Part shown: positions 37,701-48,870 of the stretch, one piece after another
How positions within the stretch are numbered: position 1 is the stretch's first letter
Layout: every line of letters starts with the position of its first letter
Assembly: GCF_029227915.1 (NCBI RefSeq)
Contig: NC_079887.1
Location: 4,960,001-5,024,000 of the forward strand
Direction of reading: 5' to 3'
Length of the DNA: 64,000 nucleotides
Source of the DNA: Hydractinia symbiolongicarpus
Taxonomy: Eukaryota; Cnidaria; Hydrozoa; Anthoathecata; Hydractiniidae
Position numbers and translations under genes: made by a program
The notes under the pieces: model-generated
Seen by the model: only the letters and a program-made list of their open reading frames with translations
Told to the model about the DNA's origin: nothing
Database searches by the model: none

Positions 37701-40623
37701 AAAGTATACAAAGAAAGTACCCAGGGAGTAAACTCATTTCCCGAACGATTTTTTAAATTATTTTTTCACCACTAAAACGCATGAGACTTGTAGTTTTCAA
37801 AAATGTTTTCATTTTTGATGAGACGCTTAATAAAAGAGGTTTAATCGACGGTAAACGAAAACCCGCGATTTCCCGTAAATCCCGGACTCGGCCCGTATAG
37901 TCAAAAGTATACAAAGAAAGTACCCAGGGAGTAAACTCATTTCCCGAACGATTTTTTAAATTATTTTTTTACCACTAAAAGGCATGAGACTTGTAGTTTT
38001 CAAAAATGTTTTCATTTTTGATGGGACGCTTAATAAAAGAGGTTTAATCGACGGCAAACGAAAACCCGCGATTTCCCGTAAATCCCGGGCTTGGCCCGTA
38101 TAGTCGAATGTATACAAAGAAAGTACCCTGTGAGTAAACTCATTTCCAGAACGATTTTTTAAATTATTTTTTCACCACTAAAACGCATAAGACTTGTAGT
38201 TTTCAAAAATGTTTTCATTTTTGATGAGATGCTGAATAAAAGAAATTTAATCGCCGGCAAACGAAAACCCGCGACTTCCCGTAAATCCCGGACTCGGCCC
38301 GTATAGTCAAAAGTATACAAAGAAAGTACCCAGGGTGTAAACTCATTTCCCGAACGATTTTTTAAATTATTTTTTCACCACTGAAACGCATGAGACTTGT
38401 AGTTTTCAAAAATGTTTTCATTTTTGATGAGACGCTTAATAAAAGAGGTTTAATCGCCGGCAAACGAAAACCCGCGATTTCCCGTAAATCCCGGCTTGGC
38501 CCGTATAGTCGAATGTATACAAAGAAAGTACCCTGTGAGTAAACTCATTTCCAGAACGATTTTTTAGATTATTTTTTCACCACTAAAACGCATAAGACTT
38601 GTAGTTTTCAAAAACGTTTTCATTTTTGATGAGACGCTGAATAAAAGAAGTTTAATCGCCGGCAAACGAAAACCCGCGATTTCCCGTAAATCCCGGGCTT
38701 GACACGTATAGTTGAATGTATATAAAGAAAGTAACCAGGGAGTAAACTGATTTCCCGAACAATTTTTCAAATTATTTTTGTACCACTAGAACGAATGAGA
38801 CTTTTAGTTTTCAAAAATGTTTTCATTTTTAATGAGACGCTTAATGAAAAAGGTTTAATCGCCGGCAAACGAAAACCCGCGATTTCCCGTAAATCCCGGG
38901 CTTGACACGTATAGTTGAATGTATATAAAGAAAGTAACCAGGGAGTAAACTGATTTCCCGAACAATTTTTCAAATTATTTTTGTACCACTAGAACGAATG
39001 AGACTTTTAGTTTTCAAAAATGTTTTCATTTTTAATGAGACGCCTAATGAAAGAGGTTTAGTCGCCGGCAAACGAAAACCCACGATTTCCCGTAAATCCC
39101 GGGCTTGTCCCGTATAGTCGAATGTATACAAAGAAAGTACCCTGTGAGTAAAGTCATTTCCAGAACGATTTTTTAAATTATCTTTTCACCACTAAATCGC
39201 ATGAGAATTGTAGTTTTCAAAAATGTTTTCATTTTTGATGAGACGCTGAATAAAAGAAGTTTAATCGCCGGCGAACGAAAACCTGCGATTTCCCGTAAAT
39301 CCCGGACTCGGCCCATATAGTCAAAATTATACAAAGAAAGTACCCAGGGAGTAAACTCATTTCCAGAACGATTTTTTAAATTATTTTTTCACCACTAAAA
39401 CGCATGAGACTTGTAGTTTTCAAAAATGTTTTCATTTTTGATGAGACGCTGAATAAAAGAAGTTTAATCGCCGGCAAACGAAAACCCGCGATTTTCCGTA
39501 AATCCCGGACTCGGCCCGTATAGTCAAAAGTATACAAAGAAAGTACCCAGGAAGTAAACTCATTTCCCGAACGATTTTTTAAATTATTTTTTCACCACTA
39601 AAACGCATGAGACTTGTAGTTTTCAAAAATGTTTTCATTTTTGATGAGACGCTTAATAAAAGAGGTTTAATCGACGGCAAACGAAAACCCGCGATTTCCC
39701 GTAAATCCCGGGCTTGGCCCGTATAGTCGAATGTATACAAAGAAAGTACCCTGTGAGTAAACTCATTTCCAGAACGATTTTTTAAATTATTTTTTCACCA
39801 CTAAAACGCATAAGACTTGTAGTTTTCAAAAATGTTTTCATTTTTGATGAGACGCTGAATAAAAGAAGTTTAATCGCCGGCAAACGAAAACCCGCGATTT
39901 TCCGTAAATCCCGAGCTTGGCCCGTATAGTCAAAAGTATACAAAGAAAGTACCCAGGGAGTAAACTCATTTCCCGAACGATTTTTTAAATTATTTTTTCA
40001 CCACTAAAACGCACGAGACTTGTAGTTTTCAAAAGTGTTTTCATTTTTGATGAGACGCTGAATAAAAGAAGTTTAATCGCCGGCAAACGAAAACCCGCGA
40101 CTTCCCGTAAATCCCGGGCTTGGCCCGTATAGTTGAATGTATATAAAGAAAGTACCCAGGGAGTAAACTGATTTCCCGAACGATTTTTCAAATTATTTCT
40201 GCACCACTAGAACGAATGAGACTTGTAGTTTTCAAAAATGTTTTAATTTTTAATGAGACGCTTAATGAAAGAGGGTTAATCGCCGGCAAACGGAAACTCG
40301 CGATTTCCCGTAAATCCCGGGCTTGTCCCGTATAGTCGAATGTATACGAAGAAAGTACCCTGTGAGTAAACTCATTTCCAGAACGATTTTTTAAATTATT
40401 ATTTCACCACTAAAGCCCATGAGACTTGTAGTTTTTAAAAATGTTTTCATTTTTGATGAGACGCTGAATAAAAGGAGTTTAATCGCCGGCAAACGAAAAC
40501 TCGCGATTTCCCGTAAATCCCGGGCTTGTCCCATATAGTCGAATGTGTACAAAGAAAGTACCCTGTGAGTAAACTCATTTCCAGAACGATTTTTTAAATT
40601 ATCTTTTCACCACTAAAACGCAT
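34739..40623 (+). repeat. superunit copy 2, contracted to 29 monomers (5885 bp)
   Basis: Aligned to copy 1, the offset runs 7914, then 8117 (one extra unit, 35143-35345), then 6493 (eight units of copy 1 absent), 6088 (two more absent) and 5885 (one more absent). The arithmetic closes: 39 - 11 + 1 = 29 monomers. Every offset step is a whole number of monomers, so the differences arose by in-register events. Which copy gained and which lost is not settled for the eight-unit step. Confidence 0.83.
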
Positions 40624-41638
40624 GAGACTTGTAGTTTTCAAAAATGTTTTCATTTTTGATGAGACGCTGAATAAAAGAAGTTTAATCGCCGGCAAACGAA
40701 AACCTGCGATTTCCCGTAAATCCCGGACTCGGCCCGTATAGTCAAAAGTATACAAAGAAAGTACCCAGGGAGTAAACTCATTTCCCGAACGATTTTTTAT
40801 ATTATTATTTCACCACTAAAGCCCATGAGACTTGTAGTTTTCAAAAGTGTTTTCATTTTTGATGAGACGCTGAATAAAAGAAGTTTAATCGCCGGCAAAC
40901 GAAAACCCGCGACTTCCCGTAAATCCCGGGCTTGGCCCGTATAGTTGAATGTATATAAAGAAAGTACCCAGGGAGTAAACTGATTTCCCGAACGATTTTT
41001 CAAATTATTTCTGCACCACTAGAACGAATGAGACTTGTAGTTTTCAAAAATGTTTTCATTTTTAATGAGACGCTTAATGAAAGAGGGTTAATCACCGGCA
41101 AACGAAAACTCGCGATTTCCCGTAAATCCCGGGCTTGTCCCGTATAGTCGAATGTATACGAAGAAAGTACCCTGTGAGTAAACTCATTTCCAGAACGATT
41201 TTTTAAATTATTATTTCACCACTAAAGCCCATGAGACTTGTAGTTTTTAAAAATGTTTTCATTTTTGATGAGACGCTGAATAAAAGGAGTTTAATCGCCG
41301 GCAAACGAAAACTCGCGATTTCCCGTAAATCCCGGGCTTGTCCCATATAGTCGAATGTGTACAAAGAAAGTACCCTGTGAGTAAACTCATTTCCAGAACG
41401 ATTTTTTAAATTATCTTTTCACCACTAAAACGCATGAGACTTGTAGTTTTCAAAAATGTTTTCATTTTTGATGAGACGCTGAATAAAAGAAGTTTAATCG
41501 CCGGCAAACGAAAAGCTGCGATTTCCCGTAAATCCCGGACTCGGCCCGTATAGTCAAAAGTATACAAAGAAAGTACCCAGGGAGTAAACTCATTTCCCGA
41601 ACGATTTTTTATATTATTATTTCACCACTAAAGCCCAT
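40015..41638 (+). repeat. 4-mer HOR, two copies (812 bp)
   Basis: Four units with 'caaaagtg', 'ctgcaccactagaacg' plus 'agagggttaatc', 'cccatatagtcgaatgtg', and 'cctgcgattt' or its variant repeat at 40015-40826 and 40827-41638. The first three units are related to the end of superunit copy 1 (34130-34738), so this duplication was built from the superunit's end. Private differences include 'gttttaattttt' in copy 1 and 'aagctgcg' in copy 2. Confidence 0.85.
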
Positions 41639-41841
41639 GAGACTTGTAGTTTTTAAAAATGTTTTCATTTTTGATGAAACGCTGAATAAAAGAAGTTTCA
41701 TCGCCGGCAAACGAAAACCCGCCATTTCCCGTAAACCCCGGACTCGGTCCGTATAGTCAAAAGTATACAAAGAAAGTACCCAGGGAGTAAACTCATTTCC
41801 AGAACGATTTTTTAAATTATCTTTTCACCACTAAAACGCAT
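41639..41841 (+). repeat. single linking monomer
   Basis: One unit with 'tagtttttaaaaatg', 'gatgaaacg', 'agtttcatcg' and 'gactcggtccg'. A close relative lies at 44480-44682. It joins the 4-mer block to the partial third superunit copy. Confidence 0.75.
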
Positions 41842-44276
41842 GAGACTTGTAGTTTTCAAAAATGTTTTCATTTTTAATGAGACGCTTAATGAAAGAGGTT
41901 TAATCGCCGGCAAACGAAAACCCGCGATTTCCCGTAAATCCCGGGCTTGGCCCGTATTGTTGAATGTATATAAAGAAAGTACCCAGGGAGTAAACTGATT
42001 TCCCGAACGATTTTTCAATTTATTGTTGCACCACTAGAACGAATGAGACTTGTAGTTTTCAAAAATGTTTTTATTTTTAATGAGACGCTTAATGAAAGAG
42101 GTTTAATCGCCGGCAAACGAAAACCCGCGTTTCCCGTAAATCCCGGGCTTGTCCCGTATAGTCGAATGTATACAAAGAAAGTACCCTGTGAGTAAAGTCA
42201 TTTCCAGAACGATTTTTTAAATTATCTTTTCACCACTAAAACGCATGAGACTTGTAGTTTTCAAAAATGTTTTCATTTTTGATGAGACGCTGAATAAAAG
42301 AAGTTTAATCGCCGGCAAACGAAAACCTGCGATTTCCCGTAAATCCCGGACTCGGCCCATATAGTCAAAATTATACAAAGAAAGTACCCAGGGAGTAAAC
42401 TCATTTCCAGAACGATTTTTTAAATTATTTTTTCACCACTAAAACGCATGAGACTTGTAGTTTTCAAAAATGTTTTGATTTTTGATGAGACGCTGAATAA
42501 AAGAAGTTTAATCGCCGGCAAACGAAAACCCGCGATTTCCCGCAAATCCCGGACTCGGCCCGTATAGTCAAAAGTATACAAAGAAAGTACCCAGGGAGTA
42601 AACTCATTTCCCGAACGATTTTTTAAATTATTTTTTTACCACTATAAGGCATGAGACTTGTAGTTTTCAAAAATGTTTTCATTTTTGATGAGACGCTTAA
42701 TAAAAGAGGTTTAATCGACGGCAAACGAAAACCCGCGATTTCCCGTAAATCCCGGGCTTGGCCCGTATAGTCGAATGTATACAAAGAAAGTACCCTGTGA
42801 GTAAACTCATTTCCAGAACGATTTTTTAAATTATTTTTTCACCACTAAAACGCATGAGACTTGTAGTTTTCAAAAATGTTTTCATTTTTGATGAGATGCT
42901 GAATAAAAGAAATTTAATCGCCGGCAAACGAAAACCCGCGATTTCCCGTAAATCCCGGACTCGGCCCGTATAGTCAAAAGTATACAAAGAAAGTACCCAG
43001 GGAGTAAACTCATTTCCCGAACGATTTTTTAAATTATTTTTTCACCACTAAAACGCATGAGACTTGTAGTTTTCAAAAATGTTTTCATTTTTGATGAGAC
43101 GCTTAATAAAAGAGGTTTAATCGCCGGCAAACGAAAACCCGCGATTTCCCGTAAATCCCGGCTTGGCCCGTATAGTCGAATGTATACGAAGAAAGTATCC
43201 AGGGAGTAAACTCATTTTCCGAACGATGTTTTAAAAAATTTTTTCACCACTAAAACGCATGAGACTAGTAGTTTTCAAAAATGTTTTCATTTTTGATGAG
43301 ACGCTCAATGAAAGAGGTTTAATCGCCGGCAAACGAAAACCCCGCGATTTCCCGTAAATCCCGGGCTTGGCCCGTATAGTCGAATGTATACAAAGAAAGT
43401 ACCCTGTGAGTAAACTCATTTCCAGAACGATTTTTTAGATTATTTTTTCACCACTAAAACGCATAAGACTTGTAGTTTTCAAAAACGTTTTCATTTTTGA
43501 TGAGACTCTGAATAAAAGAAGTTTAATCGCCGGCAAACGAAAACCCGCGATTTCCCGTAAATCCCGGGCTTGACACGTATAGTTGAATGTATATAAAGAA
43601 AATAACCAGGGAGTAAACTGATTTCCCGAACGATTTTTCAAATTATTTTTGCACCACTAGAACGAATGAGACTTTTAGTTTTCAAAAATGTTTTCATTTT
43701 TAATGAGACGCTTAATGAAAGAGGTTTAGTCGCCGGCAAACGAAAACCCGCGATTTCCCGTAAATCCCGGGCTTGTCCCGTATAGTCGAATGTATACAAA
43801 GAAAGTACCCTGTGAGTAAAGTCATTTCCAGAACCATTTTTTAAATTATCTTTTCACCACTAAATCGCATGAGAATTGTAGTTTTCAAAAATGTTTTCAT
43901 TTTTGATGAGACGCTGAATAAAAGAAGTTTAATCGCCGGCAAACGAAAACCTGCGATTTCCCGTAAATCCCGGACTCGGCCCATATAGTCAAAATTATAC
44001 AAAGAAAGTACCCAGGGAGTAAACTCATTTCCAGAACGATTTTTTAAATTATTTTTTCACCACTAAAACGCATGAGACTTGTAGTTTTCAAAAATGTTTT
44101 CATTTTTAATGAGACGCTGAATAAAAGAAGTTTAGTCGCCGGCAAACGAAAACCTGCGATTTCCCGTAAATCCCGGGCTTGTCCCGTATAGTCGAATGTG
44201 TACAAAGAAAGTACCCTGTGAGTAAACTCATTTCCAGAACGATTTTTTAAATTATCTTTTCACCACTAAAACGCAT
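41842..44276 (+). repeat. partial, more diverged third copy of the superunit (12 monomers)
   Basis: The unit order matches parts of superunit copy 1: 'cccgtattgttgaa' (41953; also about 27746 and 35863), 'ccactagaacgaatgag', 'actataaggcatgag', 'gagatgctgaataaaagaaa', 'gagactagtag', 'gacacgtatagttg', 'ttagtcgccggc' and 'gagaattgtag'. It contains the sequence of units X-Y-Z-a-n without the gaps seen in the other copies. One unit has an extra C ('aaaaccccgcg') and one lacks a base ('cccgcgtttccc'). Confidence 0.75.
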
Positions 44277-46121
44277 GAGACTTGTAGTTTTCAAAAATGT
44301 TTTCATTTTTGATGAGACGCTGAATAAAAGAAGTTTAATCGCCGGTAAACGAAAACCTGCGATTTCCCGTAAATCCCGGACTCGGCCCGTATAGTCAAAA
44401 GTATACAAAGAAAGTACCCAGGGAGTAAACTCATTTCCCGAACGATTTTTTATATTATTATTTCACCACTAAAGCCCATGAGACTTGTAGTTTTTAAAAA
44501 TGTTTTCATTTTTGATGAAACGCTGAATAAAAGAAGTTTAATCGCCGGCAAACGAAAACCCGCCATTTCCCGTAAACCCCGGACTCGGTCCGTATAGTCA
44601 AAAGTATACAAAGAAAGTACCCAGGGAGTAAACTCATTTCCAGAACGATTTTTTAAATTATCTTTTCACCACTAAAACGCATGAGACTTGTAGTTTTCAA
44701 AAATGTTTTCATTTTTTATGAGACGCTGAATAAAAGGAGTTTAATCGCCGGCAAACGAAAACCCGCCATTTCCCGTAAACCCTGGGCTCGGTCCGTATAG
44801 TCAAAAGTATACAAAGAAAGTACCCAGGCAGTAAACTCATTTCCAGAACGATTTTTTAAATTATCTTTTCACCACTAAAACGCATGAGACTTGTAGTTTT
44901 CAAAAATGTTTTCATTTTTGATGAGACGCTGAATAAAAGAAGTTTAATCGCCGGCAAACGAAAACCTGCGATTTCCCGTAAATCCCGGACTCGGCCCGTA
45001 TAGTCATAACTACACAAAGAAAGTACCCAGGGAGTAAACTCATTTCCCGAACGATTTTTTATATTATTATTTCACCACTAAAGCCCATGAGACTTGTAGT
45101 TTTAAAAAATGTTTTCATTTTTTATGAGACGCTGAATAAAAGGAGTTTAATCGCCGGCAAACGAAAACCCGCCATTTCCCGTAAACCCCGGACTCGGTCC
45201 GTATAGTCAAAAGTATACAAAAAAAGTACCCAGGGAGTAAACTCATTTCCCGAACGATTTTTTAAATTATTTTTTCACCACTAAAACGCATGTGACTTGT
45301 AGTTTTCAAAAATGTTTTCATTTTTGATGAGACGCTGAATAAAAGAAGTTTAATCGCCGGCAAACGAAAACCTGCGATTTCCCGTAAATCCCGGACTCGG
45401 CCCGTATAGTCAAAAGTATACAAAGAAAGTACCCAGGGAGTAAACTCATTTCCCGAACGATTTTGTATATTATTTTTTCACCACTAAATCGCAAGAGACT
45501 TGTAGTTTTTAAAAATGTTTTCATTTTTGATGGGACGTCATTTTTAATGAGACGCTGAATAAAAGAAGTTTAATTGCCGGCAAACGAAAACCCGCCATTT
45601 CCCGTAAATCCCGGACTCGGCCCGTATAGTCAAAAGTATAGAAAGAAAGCACCCAGGGAGTAAACTCATATCCCGAACGATTTTTTAAATTATTTTTTCA
45701 CCACTAAAACGCATGAAACTTGTAGTTTTTTAAAAATGTTTTCATTTTTGATGAGACGCTGAAAAAAGAAATTTAATTGCCGGCAAACGAAAACCCGCCA
45801 TTTCCCGTAAATCCCGGACTCGGCCCGTATAGTCAAAAGTATAGAAAGAAAGCACCCAGGGAGTAAACTCATATCCCGAACGATTTTTTAAATTATTTTT
45901 TCACCACTAAAACGCATGAAACTTGTAGTTTTTTAAAAATGTTTTCATTTTTGATGAGACGCTTAATAAAAGAGGTTTAATCGCCGGCAAACGAAAACCC
46001 CCGATTTCCCGTAAATCCCGGGCTTGGCCCGTATAGTCGAATGTATACAAAGAAAGTACCCAGGGAGTAAACTCATTTCCCGAACGATTTTTTCAATTTT
46101 TTTTTAACCACTAAAACGCAT
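44277..46121 (+). repeat. mosaic monomers including one with an internal duplication
   Basis: Nine units, several with 'attatttcaccactaaagcccat' type ends and 'gactcggtccg'. Two adjacent half-units share 'catatcccgaacg' and 'catgaaacttgtag' near 45668 and 45870, another short tandem duplication. The region also holds the 220-bp unit described separately. Confidence 0.75.
45495..45714 (+). repeat. 220-bp monomer with a 17-bp internal duplication
   Basis: The segment 'tcatttttgatgggacg' (45521-45537) is followed directly by 'tcatttttaatgagacg' (45538-45554). This is the normal monomer position present twice, adding 17 bp. The two copies differ at two sites, each matching a different known monomer variant ('gatggg' and 'aatgag'), so the join is between two different parent monomers rather than simple slippage. 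Confidence 0.88.
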
Positions 46122-48870
46122 GAGACTTGTAGTTTTCAAAAATGTTTTCATTTTTGAGGAGACGCTTAATAAAAGAAGTTTAATCGGCGGTAAACGAAAA
46201 CCCGCGATTTCCCGTAAATCCCGGGCTTGACCCGTATAGTCGAATGTATACAAAGAAAGTACCCTGTGAGTAAACTCATTTCCAGAACGATTTTTTAAAT
46301 TATTTTTTCACCACTAAAACGCATAAGACTTGTAGTTTTCAAAAATGTTTTCATTTTTGATGAGACGCTGAATAAAAGAAGTTTAATCGCCGGCAAACGA
46401 AAACCCGCGATTTCCCGTAAATCCCGGGCTTGGCCCGTATAGTCAAAAGTATACAAAGAAAGTACCCATGGAGTAAACTCATTTCCCGAACGATTTTTTA
46501 AATTATTTTTTCACCACTAAAACGCATGAGACTTGTAGTTTTCAAAAGTGTTTTCATTTTTGATGAGACGCTCAATAAAAGAAGTTTAATCGCCGGCAAA
46601 CGAAAACCCGCGACTTCCCGTAAATCCCGGGCTTGGCCGGTATAGTTGAATGTATATAAAGAAAGTACCCTGTGAGTAAACTCATTTCCAGAACGATGTT
46701 TTAAATTATTATTTCACCACTAAATCGCATGAGACTTGTAGTTTTTAAAAATGTTTCCATTTTTGATGGGACGCTGAATAAAAGAAGTTTAATCGCCGGC
46801 AAACGAAAACCCGCGATTTCCCGTAAATCCCGGACTCGGCCCGTATAGTCAAAAGTATACAAAGAAAGTACCCAGGGAGTAAACTCATTTCCCGAACGAT
46901 TTTTTAAATTATTTTTTCACCACTAAAGCCCATGAGACTTGTAGTTTTTAAAAATGTTTTCATTTTTGATGAGACGCTAAATAAAAGGAGTTTAATCGCC
47001 GGCAAACGAAAATCCGCCATTTCCGGTATACCCCGGACTTTGTCCGTATAGTCAAAAGTATACAAAGAAAGTACCCAGGGAGTAAACTCATTTCCAAAAC
47101 GATTTTTTAAATTATCTTTTCACCACTAAAACGCATGAGACTTGTAGTTTTTAAAAATGTTTCCATTTTTGATGGGACGCTGAATAAAAGAAGTTTAATC
47201 GCCGGCAAACGAAAACCCGCGATTTCCCGTAAATCCCGGACTCGGCCGTATAGTCAAAAGTATACAAAGAAAGTACCCAGGGAGTAAACTCATTTCCCGA
47301 ACGATTTTTTAAATTATTTTTTCACCACTAAAACGCATGAGACTTGTAGTTTTCAAAAATGTTTTCCTTTTTGATGAGACGCTTAATGAAAGAGGTTTAA
47401 TCGCCGGCAGTTTTCAAAAATGTTTTCATTTTTGATGAGACGCTGAATAAAAGAAGTTTAATCGCCGGCAAACGAAAACCCGCGATTTCCCGTAAATCAC
47501 TGGCTTGGCCCGTATAGTTGAATGTATATAAAGAAAGTACCCAGGGAGTAAACTGATTTCCCGAACGATTTTTCACATTATTTCTGCACCACTAGAACGA
47601 ATGAGACTTGTAGTTTTCAAAAATGTTTTCAACTTTAGTGAGACGCTTAATAAAAGAAGGTTAATCGCCGCAAAAGAAAACTCGCGATTTCGCGTAAATC
47701 CGGGGCTTGTCCCGTATAGTCGAATGTATACAAAGAAAGTACCCTGTGAGTAAACTCATTTCCAGAACGATTTTTTAAATTATTTTTTCACCACTAAAAC
47801 GCATGAGACTTGTAGTTTTCAAAAATGTTTTCATTTTTGATGAGACGCTTAATGAAAGAGGTTTAATCGCCGGCAAACGAAAACCCGCGATTTCCCGTAA
47901 ATCCCGGGCTTGGCCCGCATAGTCGAATGTATACAAAGAAAGTACCCAGGGAGTAAACTAATTTCCCGAAAGATTTTTTAAATTTTTTTTTCACCACTAA
48001 AACGCATGAGACTTGTAGTTTTTAAAAATGTTTTCATTTTTGATGAGACGCTGAATAAAAGAAGTTTAATCGCCGGCAAACGAAAATCCGCCATTTCCCG
48101 TAAACCCCGGACTCGGCCCGTATAGTCAAAAGTATACAAAGAAAGTACCCAGGAACTAAACTCATTTCCCGAACGATTTTTTATATTATTTTTTCACCAC
48201 TAAAACGCATGAGACTTGTAGTTTTCAAAAATGTTTTTATTTTTGATGGGACGCTGAATAAAAGAAGTTTAATCGCCGGCAAAATAAAACCGCAATTTCC
48301 CGTAAATCCCGGACTCAACCCGTACAGTGAAAAGTATACAAAGAAAGTACCCAGGGAGTAAACTCATTTCCCAAACGATTTTTTAAATTATTTTTTACCA
48401 CCAAAACGCATGAGACTTGTAGTTTTTAAAAATGTTTTCATTTTTGATGAGACGCTTAATGAAAGAGGTTTAATCGCCGCCAAACGAAAACCCGCGATTT
48501 CCCGTAAATCCCGGGCTTGGCCCGCATAGTCGAATGTATACAAAGAAAGTACCCAGGGAGTAAACTAATTTCCCGAACGATTTTTTATATTTTTTTTTTC
48601 ACCACTAAAACGCAAGAGACTTGTAGTTTTTAAAAATGTTTTCATTTTTGATGAGACGCTGAATAAAAGAAGTTTAATCGCCGGCAAACGAAAACCCGCG
48701 ACTTCCCGTAAATCCCGGACTCGGCCCGTATAGTCAAAAGTATACAAAGAAAGTACCCAGGGAGTAAACTCATTTCCCGAACGATTTTTTAAATTATTTT
48801 TTCACCACTAAAACGCATGAGACTTGTAGTTTTCAGAAATGTTTTCATTTTTGATGGGACGCTGAATAAA
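46122..48870 (+). repeat. irregular, variant-rich stretch (family III/IV junction)
   Basis: About fourteen units with more private changes than their neighbours and no clear HOR. Examples are 'ccggtataccccgg' near 47025, 'tttcaactttagtg' near 47628, 'gcaaaagaaaactcgcgatttcgcg' type changes near 47669-47697, and 'caaaataaaaccgcaa' near 48281. Units of family III ('ccactagaacgaatgag', near 47590) and family IV ('gatgggacg', 'cccgcatagtcg') are mixed. It contains the 61-bp fragment. Confidence 0.75.
47339..47399 (+). repeat. 61-bp truncated monomer
   Basis: The unit runs from 'gagacttgtag' to 'atcgccggca' (ending 47409) and then jumps back to 'gttttcaaaaatg' (47410), so the next unit begins at its eleventh base. 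The net deletion is 142 bp. Only about one base of microhomology is visible at the join, unlike the whole-monomer gains and losses elsewhere. Confidence 0.87.
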
